The translations under genes and the position numbers were made by a program. The notes under the pieces were generated by a model, which saw only the letters and a program-made list of their open reading frames with translations, was not told where the DNA came from and ran no database searches. This document shows, one piece after another, positions 17,792 to 29,998 of a DNA stretch of 64,000 nt. Position 1 is the first letter of the stretch; each line of letters starts with the position of its first letter. This DNA comes from Vibrio gallicus (GTDB lineage: Bacteria > Pseudomonadota > Gammaproteobacteria > Enterobacterales > Vibrionaceae): NCBI RefSeq assembly GCF_024346875.1, contig NZ_AP024871.1, positions 2,356,001-2,420,000 on the forward strand, read 5' to 3'.

Positions 17792-20700
17792 TTAATCGTC
17801 AGAGAAACCGGCATTTAGAAGTGCAGCCAAGTTGTCCGTTGCTTGTTCAGCAGATGGACCTTCTTGTAGCTCTTCACGTTTAGCTTGACGCTCTTGGTGG
17901 TATGCGAAACCAGTACCTGCAGGAATCAGACGACCCACAATTACGTTTTCTTTCAGACCACGAAGCTCATCACGCTTACCAGATACCGCTGCTTCTGTTA
18001 GTACTCGCGTTGTCTCTTGGAACGATGCCGCAGAGATGAACGACTCAGTCGCTAGAGAAGCTTTAGTAATACCTAGTAGCTCACGCTCAAAGCCAGCTAC
18101 TTGCTTGCCTTCTGCCTCTAGGGCACGGTTTGCAATCTTAACTTGAGAGTACTCAACTTGCTCACCAGGTAAGAAGTCAGAGTCACCAGCAGTGGTAATA
18201 GTACACTTACGAAGCATTTGACGAACGATAGTTTCAATGTGCTTATCGTTAATCTTAACGCCTTGCAGACGGTATACTTCTTGTACTTCGTTAGCGATGT
18301 ACTGAGTCATAGCATGGATACCACGTAAACGTAGGATATCATGCGGAGTCTCAGGGCCGTCTGCGATTACATCACCGCGTTCAACCTTCTCACCTTCGAA
18401 TACGTTAAGCTGACGATGCTTAGGAATCATTTCTTCATAAGCTTCACCACCCTCACGAGTGATAACTAGACGACGCTTACCTTTAGTCTCTTTACCAAAC
18501 GATACAGTACCTGTGTATTCAGCAAGGATCGCAGGCTCTTTAGGCTTACGAGCTTCGAATAGGTCTGCTACGCGTGGTAGACCACCGGTGATATCTTTGT
18601 TACCGCCAGATTTCTGAGGAATACGTGCTAATGTGTCACCGATACCTACTTCACTACCGTCTTCGATTTGAACAATCGCTTTACCTGGTAGGAAATATTG
18701 TGCAGGCATGTCTGTGCCAGGAATCATTACATCGTTACCTTGCTCATCAACAAGCTTGATGGCTGGACGCATGTCTTTACCTGCCACAGGACGAGCTGCT
18801 GGCTCTGTAACTTCACTAGAAGATAGGCCTGTTAGGTCATCAGTGTGACGAGCAACAGTAACACCATCAATCATGTCAACGTATTGGATACGACCCGCTA
18901 CCTCAGTAATGATAGGTAGTGTGTGCGCTTCCCAGTTAGCAACTGTATCGCCCTTAGCAACTTTCTGTTGATCACCTTTGCTTAGGATCGAACCATAAGG
19001 AAGCTTATGCTTCTCTTTAGTACGGCCTAATTCATCGATGATAGTAAGTTCAGAAGCACGAGAGGTAATTACAAACTTACCTTCTTTGTTAACTACGAAC
19101 TTAGCGTTGTTCAGGTTGATAGTACCGTCATTCTTAGACTGAATGCTGTTTTCAGCAGCAGCCGTAGATGCCGCACCACCGATGTGGAACGTACGCATGG
19201 TAAGCTGTGTACCTGGTTCACCGATAGACTGAGCAGCGATAACACCAACTGCCTCACCTTGGTTCACAAGGTGACCACGAGCTAGGTCACGACCGTAACA
19301 TAAAGAACAACAGCCGAAGTCAGCATCACAGGTTACAACAGAACGTACTTTCATACGGTCGACAGAGTTGTCTTCCATAATCTGACACCACTTCTCATCA
19401 ATTAGAGTATTGCGTGGGATCAGTACTTCTTCTGTACCTGGTTTGATTACGTCTTCCGCTACTACACGACCAAGCGCAAGCTCAGTCAGAGGTACTTTAA
19501 CGTCACCACCTTCAATGTGTGGCATCATCTCAACACCTTCGTGCGTGCCACAGTCGTGCTCATGGACTACAACATCCTGAGCAACGTCTACTAGACGACG
19601 AGTTAGGTAACCGGAGTTCGCTGTCTTAAGTGCGGTATCCGCAAGACCCTTACGAGCACCGTGAGTAGAGATAAAGTATTGAAGTACGTTTAGACCTTCT
19701 TTAAAGTTCGCTGTGATTGGCGTCTCGATGATTGAACCATCTGGACGTGCCATCAGACCACGCATACCAGCAAGCTGACGAATCTGAGCTGCAGAACCAC
19801 GAGCACCGGAGTCAGCCATCATGTAGATGCTGTTAAACGATTCTTGTTGCTCTTCTTCACCTTCACGGTTAGTAACAGTTTCAGAAGACAGGTTATCCAT
19901 CATTGCTTTCGCAACACGGTCGTTGGTAGACGCCCAGATATCGATAACTTTGTTGTAACGCTCACCCGCAGTTACCAGACCTGATTGGTACTGGTCTTGG
20001 ATTTCACGTACTTCTTCTTCAGCTTCAGCGATTTCAGTGTACTTAGCATCAGGTACAACCATATCGTCGATACCAACAGATACACCAGATAATGCCGCGT
20101 AAGCAAAACCTGTGTACATGATTTGGTCAGCAAATACTACAGTGTCTTTAAGACCAAGCTTACGATAAGCCTCATCTAGAAGTTTAGAAATCTGCTTCTT
20201 GCCTAGCTTCTGGTTTACCAGTTCAAACGGTAGGCCCGAAGGAACGATCTGCCAAAGCATTGCACGACCAACAGTAGTATCTACCATCTTGGTTTCGGTT
20301 GTGCTGTTGCCATCTTCATCTTTGATGGTTTCAGTAATACGTACTTTAACGCGAGCATGAAGCTTAGCGGTCTTAGTGCGGTATGCCTTCTCAGCCTCTT
20401 CAGGGCCAGAAAGGTACATGCCTTCACCTTGCACGTTAATCTTGTCACGAGTCATGTAGTAAAGACCCAATACAACGTCCTGAGAAGGTACGATGATAGG
20501 ATCACCTGATGCTGGCGACAAAATGTTGTTTGTTGACATCATCAGTGTACGAGCTTCAAGCTGAGCTTCCAGAGTTAGAGGTACGTGTACCGCCATCTGG
20601 TCACCATCGAAGTCGGCGTTATATGCCGCACACACTAGTGGGTGTAGCTGAATAGCTTTACCTTCGATAAGTACTGGTTCAAACGCTTGGATACCTAGAC

Positions 20701-21991
20701 GGTGAAGTGTAGGTGCACGGTTTAGTAGTACTGGGTGTTCACGAATAACTTCGTCTAGGATATCCCAAACAACAGGCTCTTCGCGCTCTACCATTTTCTT
20801 CGCAGCTTTAATCGTTGTCGCTAGACCACGAGTTTCAAGCTTGCTGTAGATGAATGGTTTAAATAGCTCAAGTGCCATCTTCTTAGGAAGACCACACTGG
20901 TGCAGACGAAGGTATGGACCTACTGTGATTACAGAACGGCCAGAATAGTCTACACGCTTACCAAGTAAGTTCTGACGGAAACGACCTTGTTTACCCTTGA
21001 TCATATCAGCAAGAGATTTCAGAGGACGTTTGTTAGAACCCGTGATCGCACGACCGCGACGACCGTTATCAAGAAGTGCATCAACAGACTCTTGCAGCAT
21101 ACGTTTTTCGTTACGTACGATGATGTCCGGAGCAGATAGCTCTAGTAGGCGCTTCAAACGGTTGTTACGGTTGATCACTCGACGGTAAAGGTCGTTCAGA
21201 TCTGAAGTCGCAAAGCGACCGCCATCTAGTGGTACTAGAGGACGTAGATCTGGTGGCAGAACTGGAAGTACAGTTAGAATCATCCACTCAGGGTTGTTAC
21301 CTGATGCAACGAATGCTTCTACTAACTTCAAGCGCTTAGTGATTTTCTTACGCTTAGTTTCTGAGTTAGTTGTACCTAACTCTTCGCGCATTAGTTCAGC
21401 TTCCTGCACAAGATCCATGGTTGAAAGCAGATCTTTGATCGCTTCAGCACCCATCTTAGCAGTGAACTCATCACCCCACTCTTCTAGTTTGTCCAGATAC
21501 TCTTCTTCTGTAAGCATCTGAGACTTTTCTAGATCAGTCATACCTGGTTCTGTCACAACGTACATTTCGAAGTACAGAACACGTTCGATATCACGTAGCG
21601 GGATATCCATCAGTAGACCGATACGAGACGGCAATGATTTTAGGAACCAAATGTGAGCTACAGGTGACGCTAGTTCGATGTGGCCCATACGGTCACGACG
21701 AACTTTAGTTTGTGTAACTTCAACGCCACACTTCTCACAGATAACTCCGCGGTGCTTCAGACGTTTATATTTGCCACAAAGACATTCGTAATCTTTAACT
21801 GGGCCAAAGATACGTGCACAGAACAGACCATCACGTTCAGGTTTGAACGTACGATAGTTGATCGTCTCAGGCTTTTTCACTTCACCAAAAGACCATGAAC
21901 GAATCATGTCAGGTGAAGAAAGACCGATTTTGATTGCATCAAATTCTTCGGTCTTATGTTGTGCTTTTAGAAAGTTCAGTAAGTCTTTCAC
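17792..21991 (-). CDS. rpoC: RNA polymerase beta' subunit
   Basis: The beta' subunit of core RNA polymerase, 1399 residues (E. coli has 1407). The N-terminal zinc-binding cysteines appear in CLCGKYKR...GVICEKCG near residues 70-88. The catalytic magnesium motif NADFDGD is present in [15 protein letters not shown]. The second zinc site ([13 protein letters not shown]) and the trigger-loop region ([19 protein letters not shown]) are intact. It follows rpoB after 85 bases in the standard order and orientation. No frameshift or missing motif is seen. Confidence 0.99.
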   Translation of the reverse strand: MKDLLNFLKAQHKTEEFDAIKIGLSSPDMIRSWSFGEVKKPETINYRTFKPERDGLFCARIFGPVKDYECLCGKYKRLKHRGVICEKCGVEVTQTKVRRDRMGHIELASPVAHIWFLKSLPSRIGLLMDIPLRDIERVLYFEMYVVTEPGMTDLEKSQMLTEEEYLDKLEEWGDEFTAKMGAEAIKDLLSTMDLVQEAELMREELGTTNSETKRKKITKRLKLVEAFVASGNNPEWMILTVLPVLPPDLRPLVPLDGGRFATSDLNDLYRRVINRNNRLKRLLELSAPDIIVRNEKRMLQESVDALLDNGRRGRAITGSNKRPLKSLADMIKGKQGRFRQNLLGKRVDYSGRSVITVGPYLRLHQCGLPKKMALELFKPFIYSKLETRGLATTIKAAKKMVEREEPVVWDILDEVIREHPVLLNRAPTLHRLGIQAFEPVLIEGKAIQLHPLVCAAYNADFDGDQMAVHVPLTLEAQLEARTLMMSTNNILSPASGDPIIVPSQDVVLGLYYMTRDKINVQGEGMYLSGPEEAEKAYRTKTAKLHARVKVRITETIKDEDGNSTTETKMVDTTVGRAMLWQIVPSGLPFELVNQKLGKKQISKLLDEAYRKLGLKDTVVFADQIMYTGFAYAALSGVSVGIDDMVVPDAKYTEIAEAEEEVREIQDQYQSGLVTAGERYNKVIDIWASTNDRVAKAMMDNLSSETVTNREGEEEQQESFNSIYMMADSGARGSAAQIRQLAGMRGLMARPDGSIIETPITANFKEGLNVLQYFISTHGARKGLADTALKTANSGYLTRRLVDVAQDVVVHEHDCGTHEGVEMMPHIEGGDVKVPLTELALGRVVAEDVIKPGTEEVLIPRNTLIDEKWCQIMEDNSVDRMKVRSVVTCDADFGCCSLCYGRDLARGHLVNQGEAVGVIAAQSIGEPGTQLTMRTFHIGGAASTAAAENSIQSKNDGTINLNNAKFVVNKEGKFVITSRASELTIIDELGRTKEKHKLPYGSILSKGDQQKVAKGDTVANWEAHTLPIITEVAGRIQYVDMIDGVTVARHTDDLTGLSSSEVTEPAARPVAGKDMRPAIKLVDEQGNDVMIPGTDMPAQYFLPGKAIVQIEDGSEVGIGDTLARIPQKSGGNKDITGGLPRVADLFEARKPKEPAILAEYTGTVSFGKETKGKRRLVITREGGEAYEEMIPKHRQLNVFEGEKVERGDVIADGPETPHDILRLRGIHAMTQYIANEVQEVYRLQGVKINDKHIETIVRQMLRKCTITTAGDSDFLPGEQVEYSQVKIANRALEAEGKQVAGFERELLGITKASLATESFISAASFQETTRVLTEAAVSGKRDELRGLKENVIVGRLIPAGTGFAYHQERQAKREELQEGPSAEQATDNLAALLNAGFSDD

Positions 21992-22076
21992 AATCAGCTC
22001 CTGTAAGGAGTTAAAAGGCGCCCACCCTCAGGTGAGCCCCTTCTTACCAATAACCACTTGTCTTTAAAAGAAAGGG

Positions 22077-25000
22077 TTACTCTTCGTCTTCTAGTTCGAT
22101 GTTGATACCCAACGAGCGAATCTCTTTCAACAATACGTTGAACGATTCTGGCATGCCAGGTTCCATCCCGTGATTACCATCTACGATGTTTTTATACATC
22201 TTAGTACGGCCATTCACGTCATCCGACTTAACGGTTAGCATCTCTTGAAGGGTGTAAGCAGCACCATATGCTTCTAGTGCCCATACTTCCATCTCACCGA
22301 AACGCTGACCACCGAACTGAGCTTTACCACCAAGTGGTTGCTGAGTTACTAGGCTGTAAGAACCAGTAGAACGTGCATGCATCTTGTCATCAACAAGGTG
22401 GTTCAGTTTAAGCATGTACATGTAACCAACAGTTACCGGACGCTCAAATTGATCACCAGTACGACCATCAAACAAGGCTAACTGACCAGATTCAGGTAGG
22501 TCACCTAGTTTAAGTAGCGCTTTGATGTTTTTCTCAGACGCACCGTCAAATACTGGAGTCGCGATTGGTAGACCGCCACGCAAGTTTTTAACTAGTGTAC
22601 GTACTTGATCATCAGACAATTCAGCAATGTCAACATCTTGACGGGTATCACCGAGATCATAAACCTTCTGTAAGAACTCACGGAACTTAGCAAGCTCTTG
22701 TTGTTCTTTAACCATCTGGTTGATCTTGTCGCCGATACCTTTCGCTGCTAAGCCTAAGTGAACCTCTAGAATCTGACCGATGTTCATACGCGAAGGTACG
22801 CCCAATGGGTTCAATACGATATCTACAGGTTGGCCTTTTTCATCGTACGGCATATCTTCTACAGGGTTAATCTTAGAGATAACACCCTTGTTACCGTGAC
22901 GACCCGCCATCTTATCACCAGGCTGGATGCGACGTTTAACAGCTAAGTAAACTTTAACGATTTTCAGTACACCAGGTGCAAGATCGTCACCTTGGGTGAT
23001 CTTACGACGCTTAGTTTCAAACTTCTTATCGAATTCAGCTTTTAGCTCGTCATTCTGCTCTGCTAGTTGTTCTAGCTGAGTTTGCAGTGCATCGTCTTCT
23101 AGCGTTAGCTCTAACCACTGTTTGCGGTTAATGCTATCAAGTTTAGCTTCAGAGTAACCGCCAGCGATTAATACAGCGCGAACACGGTTTAGAAGGCCAC
23201 CCTCAAGAATCTGGAATTCTTCAGTAAGGTCTTTCTTCGCTTCTTTCAACTGCATTTGCTCAATTTCTAGAGCACGCTTGTCTTTCTCAACGCCGTCACG
23301 AGTAAATACTTGGACGTCGATGATAGTACCCGACACAGAGTTAGGTACACGCAATGATGTATCTTTAACATCAGATGCTTTTTCACCGAAGATTGCTCGC
23401 AAAAGCTTCTCTTCAGGAGTGAGCTGGGTTTCACCTTTAGGGGTTACTTTACCAACTAGGATGTCGCCACCCTTAACTTCAGCACCAATGTAAACGATAC
23501 CTGACTCATCTAGTTTAGATAGAGCAGCTTCACCTACGTTTGGAATATCGGCAGTAATTTCTTCAGAACCAAGCTTAGTATCACGCGCCACACAAGATAG
23601 TTCTTGAATGTGGATAGTAGTAAAGCGATCTTCTTGTACTACGCGCTCTGAAACTAGGATTGAATCCTCAAAGTTATAACCATTCCAAGGCATGAATGCG
23701 ATACGCATGTTCTGACCAAGTGCTAGTTCACCAAGATCCGTTGAAGGACCATCAGCTAGAACATCGCCACGAGATACTTGCTCACCTGGCATCACAGCAG
23801 GACGCTGGTTGATACAAGTATTTTGGTTAGAACGAGTGTATTTAGTTAGGTTGTAGATATCGATACCAGCTTCGCCAGGAACCAATTCTTCTTCATTAAC
23901 CTTAACTACGATACGAGATGCATCTACAGACTGGATAGTACCGCCACGCTTAGCAACTTCGGTTACACCGGAGTCAACTGCGATATTGCGTTCTACACCA
24001 GTACCAACTAGAGGCTTATCAGCCTTCAGTGTTGGAACTGCTTGACGCTGCATGTTCGCACCCATCAATGCACGGTTTGCATCATCGTGCTCTAGGAATG
24101 GGATTAAAGATGCCGCAATCGATACAACCTGGTTAGTCGCAACGTCCATATATGTAACGTTATCGCGAGGGTGAAGACCTGACTCACCTTTTAGGCGTGC
24201 AGTGATTAATTCTTCAGAGAACGTATTCTCTTCAGTTAATACTGTGTTTGCCTGAGCGATAACATACTGGCCTTCTTCGATAGCTGATAGGTAATCAACT
24301 TCGCCAGTAACAACACCATCGACAACACGACGGTATGGAGTTTCAAGGAAACCAAAATCGTTACAACGCGCATAAGCAGATAGCGAGTTGATTAGACCGA
24401 TGTTTGGACCTTCAGGAGTTTCGATCGGACATAGACGACCATAGTGAGTTACGTGTACGTCACGTACCTCAAAGCCCGCACGCTCACGAGTCAGACCACC
24501 AGGACCTAACGCAGAGATACGACGCTTATGTGTAACTTCTGAAAGCGGGTTGTTCTGATCCATAAACTGAGACAGCTGAGAAGAGCCAAAGAACTCTTTC
24601 ACTGCCGCAGAAATTGGCTTAGCGTTGATTAGGTCTTGAGGCATAATTGCATCAAGGTCACCAAGGCTCAAACGCTCTTTAACAGCACGCTCAACACGAA
24701 CTAGACCGACACGGAATTGGTTTTCAGCCATTTCGCCAACTGAGCGAATACGACGGTTACCAAGGTGATCGATATCATCCACTTCACCTTTACCATTTCT
24801 GATAGAGATAAGCTTCTTCATCACTTCGATGATGTCTGTTTCGTCTAGAATACCCTGCTCACCAGCGTCTTCACGCATGATAGAACTGTTGAACTTCATA
24901 CGACCAACTGTTGATAGGTCGTAGCGCTCTTCAGAGAAGAACAAGCTTTCAAATAGAGATTCAGCTGCTTCCTTCGTTGGTGGCTCGCCAGGGCGCATCA

Positions 25001-26105
25001 TGCGGTAGATTTCTACCAGTGCAGATATGCGATCTGAAGTGCTGTCACCACGAACTGTGTCAGACATGAATGGACCGTGATCAAGGTCGTTAGTAAACAG
25101 AGTTTCTAGCTTAGTGTGACCAGCTTGCGCTAGGTTCGCTAGGCTTTCTAGTGTGAACTCTTGGTTAGCTTCGACGATAACTTCGCCGGTGCTTTCGTCA
25201 ATGTAATTTGTTGACGCAACTTTACCAACGATGTACTCAACCGGTACTTCAATAAATTCAATGCCGTCTTTCGCTAGGTTACGAATATGGCGCGCAGTTA
25301 CGCGACGGCCAGCTTCAATATAAACCTTACCATTAGCTTCAACATCAAAAGATGCAGTTTCACCACGCAAACGCTCTGGAACCAACTCCATCATCAGAGT
25401 TTGGTCTTTAACTTCAAAGCGAACTTTCTCAAAGAAGATATCTAGGATCTCTTCTGTTGTTTTACCCAAAGCGCGCAGAATGATTGAAGCTGGTAGCTTA
25501 CGACGACGGTCAATACGAACGAACAAGCTATCCTTTGGATCAAACTCAAAATCGAGCCATGAACCACGGTAAGGGATAACACGTGCGTTATATAAAACTT
25601 TACCTGAAGAGTGGGTCTTACCCTTATCGCTGTCGAAGAATACACCAGGGCTTCTGTGTAACTGGGATACGATAACTCTCTCGGTACCATTGATAACGAA
25701 TGTACCGTTGTCCGTCATGAGTGGAATTTCACCCATGTAGACTTCTTGTTCTTTAATGTCTTTTACAGTACCAGCTGGTGCATCTTTATCGTAAACAACA
25801 AGACGCAGCTTAACGCGCAGCGGTTTTGAATAAGTGACACCTCGGATTTGGCATTCTTTAACGTCAAATACTGGTTCACCAAGACGGTAGCTAACGTATT
25901 GCAGCTCAGAGTTGCCGTTATAGCTCTGGATTGGAAATACAGAGCGAAAAGCAGCTTCTAAACCATGTTGCCCTTCTGGATCCTGCTCGATGAATTTGTC
26001 GAAAGAATCAAGCTGGATCGATAGCAGGTACGGTACGTCCAAAACTTGCGGACGAGTACCAAAGTCCTTGCGGATGCGCTTTTTCTCGGTATAGGAGTAA
26101 ACCAT
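22077..26105 (-). CDS. rpoB: RNA polymerase beta subunit
   Basis: The beta subunit of core RNA polymerase. The ATG at 26105 gives [16 protein letters not shown] and 1342 residues, the same length as E. coli RpoB, and GAGG lies about nine bases upstream. An ATG-equivalent 14 codons earlier would add unrelated residues. The rifampicin-pocket region ([29 protein letters not shown]) carries the wild-type residues at the positions equivalent to E. coli D516, H526 and S531. The C-terminal [19 protein letters not shown] is intact. rplL lies 230 bases upstream, with an attenuator between them. Confidence 0.99.
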   Translation of the reverse strand: MVYSYTEKKRIRKDFGTRPQVLDVPYLLSIQLDSFDKFIEQDPEGQHGLEAAFRSVFPIQSYNGNSELQYVSYRLGEPVFDVKECQIRGVTYSKPLRVKLRLVVYDKDAPAGTVKDIKEQEVYMGEIPLMTDNGTFVINGTERVIVSQLHRSPGVFFDSDKGKTHSSGKVLYNARVIPYRGSWLDFEFDPKDSLFVRIDRRRKLPASIILRALGKTTEEILDIFFEKVRFEVKDQTLMMELVPERLRGETASFDVEANGKVYIEAGRRVTARHIRNLAKDGIEFIEVPVEYIVGKVASTNYIDESTGEVIVEANQEFTLESLANLAQAGHTKLETLFTNDLDHGPFMSDTVRGDSTSDRISALVEIYRMMRPGEPPTKEAAESLFESLFFSEERYDLSTVGRMKFNSSIMREDAGEQGILDETDIIEVMKKLISIRNGKGEVDDIDHLGNRRIRSVGEMAENQFRVGLVRVERAVKERLSLGDLDAIMPQDLINAKPISAAVKEFFGSSQLSQFMDQNNPLSEVTHKRRISALGPGGLTRERAGFEVRDVHVTHYGRLCPIETPEGPNIGLINSLSAYARCNDFGFLETPYRRVVDGVVTGEVDYLSAIEEGQYVIAQANTVLTEENTFSEELITARLKGESGLHPRDNVTYMDVATNQVVSIAASLIPFLEHDDANRALMGANMQRQAVPTLKADKPLVGTGVERNIAVDSGVTEVAKRGGTIQSVDASRIVVKVNEEELVPGEAGIDIYNLTKYTRSNQNTCINQRPAVMPGEQVSRGDVLADGPSTDLGELALGQNMRIAFMPWNGYNFEDSILVSERVVQEDRFTTIHIQELSCVARDTKLGSEEITADIPNVGEAALSKLDESGIVYIGAEVKGGDILVGKVTPKGETQLTPEEKLLRAIFGEKASDVKDTSLRVPNSVSGTIIDVQVFTRDGVEKDKRALEIEQMQLKEAKKDLTEEFQILEGGLLNRVRAVLIAGGYSEAKLDSINRKQWLELTLEDDALQTQLEQLAEQNDELKAEFDKKFETKRRKITQGDDLAPGVLKIVKVYLAVKRRIQPGDKMAGRHGNKGVISKINPVEDMPYDEKGQPVDIVLNPLGVPSRMNIGQILEVHLGLAAKGIGDKINQMVKEQQELAKFREFLQKVYDLGDTRQDVDIAELSDDQVRTLVKNLRGGLPIATPVFDGASEKNIKALLKLGDLPESGQLALFDGRTGDQFERPVTVGYMYMLKLNHLVDDKMHARSTGSYSLVTQQPLGGKAQFGGQRFGEMEVWALEAYGAAYTLQEMLTVKSDDVNGRTKMYKNIVDGNHGMEPGMPESFNVLLKEIRSLGINIELEDEE

Positions 26106-26230
26106 GGGGTTCCTCAGCTCGCTGATAAGTGACCCAACTGCCAACATATTTGGTCAAAATAAGAGGCAGAGACTAACAACTGTTTTAATAATATATCACT
26201 TCGTAAAATACGAGGTGGATTACGCAGATA

Positions 26231-26259
26231 TTGGTGTTGAAACAGAGAAAAAACACCAA
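26231..26259 (-). other. Hairpin in the rplL-rpoB spacer, possible RNase III site
   Basis: Arms TTGGTGTT and AACACCAA (26231-26238 and 26252-26259) can form an eight-pair stem with a 13-base loop. In E. coli the rplL-rpoB spacer holds an attenuator followed by an RNase III-processed hairpin. This second hairpin lies in the equivalent place. The processing role is inferred from position only. Confidence 0.5.
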
Positions 26260-26271
26260 GACCCTACAGCG

Positions 26272-26304
26272 CAAAAAGGCCGGTGGTTAATAAACCACCA
26301 GCCA
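26272..26304 (-). terminator. Attenuator between rplL and rpoB
   Basis: On the minus strand the stem GGCTGGTGGTT/AACCACCGGCC (one G-T-type mismatch) has a TATT loop and is followed by TTTTTGC. It lies about 32 bases after the rplL stop. It has the form of a rho-independent terminator inside an operon, where partial read-through sets the lower level of rpoBC relative to ribosomal protein mRNA. Confidence 0.8.
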
Positions 26305-26335
26305 TTAGCCATAAGGCTAAGAAATTAAGCAATAA

Positions 26336-26704
26336 TTACTTAACTTCAACAGAAGCACCAGCTTCTTCTAGAGTTGCTTTAAGAGCTTCTGCTTCTTCTT
26401 TAGAAACAGCTTCTTTAAGCGGAGCAGGAGCACCGTCAACTAGACCTTTAGCTTCTTTAAGGCCTAGACCTGTAGCGCCACGTACTGCTTTGATAACTTG
26501 TACTTTGTTACCGCCGATAGCAGTAAGGATTACGTCAAATTCAGTTTGCTCTTCAGCAGCGTCGCCGCCAGCTGCGCCACCAGCAACTACTGCAGCTGCA
26601 GCAGATACGCCGAATTTTTCTTCCATAGCTTCGATAAGCTCAACAACTTGCATTACAGACATTTCTGCAACTGCGTCTAGGATTTGCTCGTTAGTAATAG
26701 ACAT
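26336..26704 (-). CDS. rplL: 50S ribosomal protein L7/L12
   Basis: Acidic stalk protein of the large ribosomal subunit, 122 residues, present as dimers bound to L10 and needed for recruiting translation GTPases. The N-terminal dimerisation helix ([20 protein letters not shown]) is followed by an Ala/Gly-rich hinge (about 35-55). The C-terminal globular domain contains KIQVIKAVR-like and [15 protein letters not shown] segments. It lies 57 bases after rplJ. A good AGAGAA-type ribosome binding site precedes the ATG. Confidence 0.98.
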   Translation of the reverse strand: MSITNEQILDAVAEMSVMQVVELIEAMEEKFGVSAAAAVVAGGAAGGDAAEEQTEFDVILTAIGGNKVQVIKAVRGATGLGLKEAKGLVDGAPAPLKEAVSKEEAEALKATLEEAGASVEVK

Positions 26705-26761
26705 AACAATTCTCTTTTAAGTCAACAATAAGTTTATTTTGCAACCAGTAAAAAGCAAGGC

Positions 26762-27256
26762 TTAAGCCGCTGCTTCTTCTTTTTGATCGCGTAGTGCAGC
26801 GATAGTACGTACCAGCTTGCCTGCAGAAGCTTCTTTCATGCACATCATTAGGCGTGCGATAGCTTCGTCGTAAGTTGGTAGTGTCGCTAGTACATCTGCG
26901 TCAGTAACCGCGCCTTCAAATGCAGCAGCTTTGATCTCGAAATCTTTATTCTCTTTAGCGAAGTCTTTAAAAAGACGCGCTGCAGCACCTGGGTGCTCAT
27001 TAGAGAACGCGATTAGAGTAGGACCAGTGAAAGTGTCAGTTAGACACTCATACTCAGTTCCCTCAACCGCACGACGAACTAGTGTGTTACGTACGACTTT
27101 CATGTAAACACCAGCTTCACGAGCTTGTTTACGTAGAGAAGTCATAGCGCCAACAGTTACGCCACGAGAATCAGCTACAACTGCAGAAAGTGCACCACTG
27201 GCAGCTTCGTTGACTTCAGCAACAATTGCTTTTTTGTCTTGAAGGTTTAAAGCCAT
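26762..27256 (-). CDS. rplJ: 50S ribosomal protein L10
   Basis: Stalk base protein L10, 164 residues from the ATG at 27256 ([15 protein letters not shown]), with AGGAG ten bases upstream. The frame is open for 39 more codons upstream, but those lie in the regulatory leader and do not resemble L10. The RNA-binding N-terminal part includes [17 protein letters not shown]. The C-terminal helix ([23 protein letters not shown]) binds L7/L12 dimers. L10 with L7/L12 is known in E. coli to repress translation of this mRNA by binding the leader. Confidence 0.97.
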   Translation of the reverse strand: MALNLQDKKAIVAEVNEAASGALSAVVADSRGVTVGAMTSLRKQAREAGVYMKVVRNTLVRRAVEGTEYECLTDTFTGPTLIAFSNEHPGAAARLFKDFAKENKDFEIKAAAFEGAVTDADVLATLPTYDEAIARLMMCMKEASAGKLVRTIAALRDQKEEAAA

Positions 27257-27519
27257 TTTGGATTTACTCCTGGTTGTCGTTACACCACTCACCGGGAATC
27301 GATGAGAGCTATACGGTGCAGTCCAGAAGAAAGGCAATCTTATACAAGTTTGGCTTTCTTTCAGTTCGGGCACCGTCTACGCAGGATTTATTAAGTTCTA
27401 AAAATTTAGAACACCTACGGTCTTGGACGGAGACTGTACTTATTCTCGAAAGAACAAATGCAGCCCCAACCACAAATATTAGGCGCGAAATTATACACTA
27501 ATTTAACGCCTAAACAAGA
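27257..27519 (-). promoter_or_regulatory. rplJ (L10) leader region
   Basis: The 263 bases between rplA and rplJ hold no convincing gene. In gammaproteobacteria this spacer is the L10 leader, an RNA structure bound by the L10-(L7/L12)4 complex for autogenous control. It also contains an internal promoter in E. coli. The length and position fit. I did not derive the full secondary structure, so the call rests mainly on gene context. Confidence 0.65.
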
Positions 27520-28227
27520 TTAGTTTGCTAGCGTTGTATCAAGGCTAGACTGTTCTACAGTAACACCAGCACCCATAGTGGTAGAGATGCTTACTTTCTT
27601 AACGAAAGCACCTTTAGCTGTAGAAGGCTTAGCACGCTTAAGAGCAACTAGAAGTGCTTCTAGGTTCTCTTGAAGTTGGCTAGCTTCGAAAGTAGCTTTA
27701 CCGATAGTAGTGTGGATGATACCGTTTTTGTCGTTACGATAACGAACCTGACCTGCTTTAGCATTTTTAACTGCTTGAGCAACGTTAGGAGTTACTGTAC
27801 CAACTTTAGGGTTTGGCATTAGACCGCGTGGACCTAGGATAGTACCTAGTTGACCAACAACGCGCATTGCATCTGGAGAAGCAACAACTACGTCAAAGTC
27901 CATCATGCCTTTCTTAACTTGCTCAGCTAAGTCTTCCATACCAACGATGTCTGCGCCAGCTTCTTTAGCTGCTTCAGCGTTTGCACCTTGGGTGAACACT
28001 GCTACGCGGATTTCGCGGCCAGTACCGTGCGGTAGTACAGTTGCACCACGTACGTTCTGATCAGATTTACGAGCATCGATGCCAAGGTTAATAGCAACGT
28101 CAACAGACTCAGGGAATTTAGCAGTAGCTAGTTCTTGAAGAAGAGCAATTGCTTCGTTGATTTCGTACTCTTTAGTAACGTCAACTTTGTCGCGGATTAC
28201 GCGCATACGCTTAGTAAGTTTTGCCAT
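27520..28227 (-). CDS. rplA: 50S ribosomal protein L1
   Basis: Large-subunit stalk protein L1, 235 residues, one more than in E. coli. It binds 23S rRNA and moves with the E-site tRNA. Conserved features are the N-terminal [16 protein letters not shown], the [14 protein letters not shown] segment ([20 protein letters not shown]) and the [16 protein letters not shown] loop. It starts four bases after rplK ends, and the two are translated together. L1 is known in E. coli to repress translation of its own operon by binding near the rplK start. Confidence 0.98.
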   Translation of the reverse strand: MAKLTKRMRVIRDKVDVTKEYEINEAIALLQELATAKFPESVDVAINLGIDARKSDQNVRGATVLPHGTGREIRVAVFTQGANAEAAKEAGADIVGMEDLAEQVKKGMMDFDVVVASPDAMRVVGQLGTILGPRGLMPNPKVGTVTPNVAQAVKNAKAGQVRYRNDKNGIIHTTIGKATFEASQLQENLEALLVALKRAKPSTAKGAFVKKVSISTTMGAGVTVEQSSLDTTLAN

Positions 28228-28231
28228 TTTC

Positions 28232-28660
28232 TTAACCCTCTACCACTAGGCCCATTGAACGAGCAGTACCTGCGATAGAACGCTTCATCGCTTCGATGTC
28301 TGCGCCAGTCATGTCTGCAGCTTTAGTTTCTGCGATCTCTTGCAACTGAGCGTCGGTAACAGTACCAACTTTTTCAGTATTTGGACGACCAGAACCAGAC
28401 TTAATACCTGCTGCTTTCTTAAGAAGAACTGCTGCTGGTGGAGTCTTAGTTTCAAAAGTGAACGAACGGTCGTTGTATACAGAGATAACAACTGGGATTG
28501 GTAGACCTTTCTCAACAGATTCTGTTTTTGCGTTAAACGCTTTACAGAATTCCATGATGTTCACACCGTGTTGACCTAGAGCAGGACCAACCGGTGGACT
28601 TGGGTTAGCCATACCTGCTGCAACTTGCAGTTTGATATAAGCTTCAACTTTCTTAGCCAT
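28232..28660 (-). CDS. rplK: 50S ribosomal protein L11
   Basis: L11 of the large subunit, 142 residues, part of the GTPase-associated centre and needed for RelA activation on stalled ribosomes. The N-terminal domain has the proline-rich [25 protein letters not shown] region, given here only as the known thiostrepton-contact segment. The C-terminal rRNA-binding domain contains [13 protein letters not shown] and [12 protein letters not shown]. The four-base gap to rplA indicates one operon. The promoter for it lies at about 28758-28786. Confidence 0.98.
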   Translation of the reverse strand: MAKKVEAYIKLQVAAGMANPSPPVGPALGQHGVNIMEFCKAFNAKTESVEKGLPIPVVISVYNDRSFTFETKTPPAAVLLKKAAGIKSGSGRPNTEKVGTVTDAQLQEIAETKAADMTGADIEAMKRSIAGTARSMGLVVEG

Positions 28661-28738
28661 GATATTTCCTAAATTTTGGGTTCAAGCGCCGAACTAAGGT
28701 CAGCTCCCCATAAGTTTAATTAACGCTTTGCTTTCGTT

Positions 28739-28780
28739 AAAAAACAAAGAGGCGCGAATTATAGTTATAATTCACGCCTC
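28739..28780 (-). terminator. Terminator after nusG, overlapping the rplK promoter
   Basis: A 32-base dyad with 15-base arms (one mismatch) and a two-base centre occupies 28749-28780. On the minus strand it is followed by TTTGTTTTTT. This is a strong rho-independent terminator for secE-nusG transcripts. Its downstream arm contains TATAAT, the -10 element of the promoter called for rplK. Confidence 0.8.
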
Positions 28781-28786
28781 AAACAA
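28758..28786 (-). promoter_or_regulatory. Sigma70 promoter for rplKAJL
   Basis: On the minus strand the -35 element TTGTTT (28786-28781) and the -10 element TATAAT (28763-28758) are separated by 17 bases. A GC-rich discriminator (TCGCGCC) follows, typical of stringently controlled promoters. The position, about 100 bases before the rplK start, fits the known promoter of the L11 operon in E. coli. Confidence 0.7.
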
Positions 28787-28803
28787 GCCCTAAAGACTAA
28801 TTT

Positions 28804-29352
28804 TTAGTCAACTTTTTCAACTTGACCAAATTCTAGTTCTACAGGTGTTGCACGACCAAAGATCGATACAGACACTTTAAGACGGCTCTTCTCATAATCA
28901 ACCTCTTCAACAGTACCGTTGAAGTCAGCAAATGGACCATCGTTAACACGAACCACTTCACCCGCTTCGTACATTGTACGTGGACGAGGAGCTTCGCTCG
29001 CTTTCTCAAGACGGTTTAAGATAGCATCTGCTTCTTTATCCGTAATTGGAGCTGGACGGTCTGAGGTGCCACCAATAAAGCCCATTACACGAGGAACGCT
29101 ACGAACTAAATGCCAAGATTCATCGTTCATGATCATTTGAACAAGAACATAACCTGGGAAGAACTTACGTTCACTCTTACGGCGTTGACCGGCGCGCATT
29201 TCTACAACTTCTTCAGTTGGTACAAGAACATCACCGAAGAAATCTTCCATAGCGTGCATTTTGATATATTCGCGTAGAGAATTTGCTACACGACCTTCAA
29301 AGCCAGAAAAAGCTTGAACTACATACCAACGTTTTTTTGGAGCTTCACTCAT
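28804..29352 (-). CDS. nusG: Transcription termination/antitermination factor NusG
   Basis: NusG binds RNA polymerase through its N-terminal NGN domain and rho or ribosomal S10 through its C-terminal KOW domain. The protein has 182 residues, the family length. The NGN domain starts at [13 protein letters not shown] and includes the [10 protein letters not shown] segment. The KOW motif is visible as [21 protein letters not shown] near residues 125-145. It lies 12 bases after secE in the conserved secE-nusG pair. Confidence 0.98.
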   Translation of the reverse strand: MSEAPKKRWYVVQAFSGFEGRVANSLREYIKMHAMEDFFGDVLVPTEEVVEMRAGQRRKSERKFFPGYVLVQMIMNDESWHLVRSVPRVMGFIGGTSDRPAPITDKEADAILNRLEKASEAPRPRTMYEAGEVVRVNDGPFADFNGTVEEVDYEKSRLKVSVSIFGRATPVELEFGQVEKVD

Positions 29353-29364
29353 GAATTAAAACCC

Positions 29365-29742
29365 TCACACTCCAGTTGCTAGAGCGACTAGACGAACCAT
29401 AATTCCGTCAACGCCCCAAAGAATTAAAGCCATAACAATACTTACAGCTAACACTATCAACGTTGTTTGCATAGTTTCTTGGCGAGTTGGCCAAACAACC
29501 TTGCGAATTTCCATACGGGATTCGCGAGCAAACGTGATAGCGGCCTTGCCTTTTGTAGTCGTAGCCGCGATACCAAGAGCAGCAGCGATTAACACTACTA
29601 CACCTGCAACACGAAGAACTACGGACATTTCACTATATACGTGATTTCCCACAACAGCAGCGGCTAACAGAACAAAAGCGACAATCCACTTGAAAATATC
29701 TGCTGCGCTCGAGCTATCAGGAGTTTCAGCTTTTGCTTTCAT
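29365..29742 (-). CDS. secE: Preprotein translocase subunit SecE
   Basis: Small essential subunit of the SecYEG translocon in the inner membrane. The protein has 125 residues from the ATG at 29742, the usual Vibrio form. A TTG six codons upstream is in frame but does not align. Three membrane segments are visible (about 18-36, 42-62, 93-115). The cytoplasmic amphipathic stretch before the last one carries the signature ESRMEIRKVVWPTRQET. It is followed after 12 bases by nusG. Confidence 0.96.
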   Translation of the reverse strand: MKAKAETPDSSSAADIFKWIVAFVLLAAAVVGNHVYSEMSVVLRVAGVVVLIAAALGIAATTTKGKAAITFARESRMEIRKVVWPTRQETMQTTLIVLAVSIVMALILWGVDGIMVRLVALATGV

Positions 29743-29951
29743 AAAACTAACCTGTGACAAGTCTTACTATAGACGACAATAACCCCGCTGTTGCAGGGCA
29801 ATACAAAAATGTGTTGTATACAACACCCTATAAAGCGAATCAGCTTTCCCTAACAGGCTAGTCAACCCGGTATAGAAAGATGATTCTTACCTTTTTTAGC
29901 TAAAACACAAGGCTTTTGATCGAAATCTCAGCGCTCGTTATCATCAGTGCA

Positions 29952-29980
29952 GAAAAAGGGCATCAAATGATGCCCTTTTG
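29952..29980 (-). terminator. Terminator after tuf
   Basis: A perfect 12-base stem AAAAGGGCATCA/TGATGCCCTTTT with a two-base nominal loop lies about 20 bases beyond the tuf stop on the minus strand. It is followed by T-rich sequence. It separates the tRNA-tuf unit from secE-nusG, although read-through is possible. Confidence 0.85.
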
Positions 29981-29998
29981 TTTGGATTTCGTCAATTA

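Noticed and set aside
24541..24620. Possible rifampicin-resistance changes in rpoB
   Set aside because: The residues at the three main resistance positions are the wild-type D, H and S.
27257..27373. A 39-codon N-terminal extension of L10
   Set aside because: It lies in the regulatory leader, does not resemble L10, and a strong ribosome binding site precedes the internal ATG.
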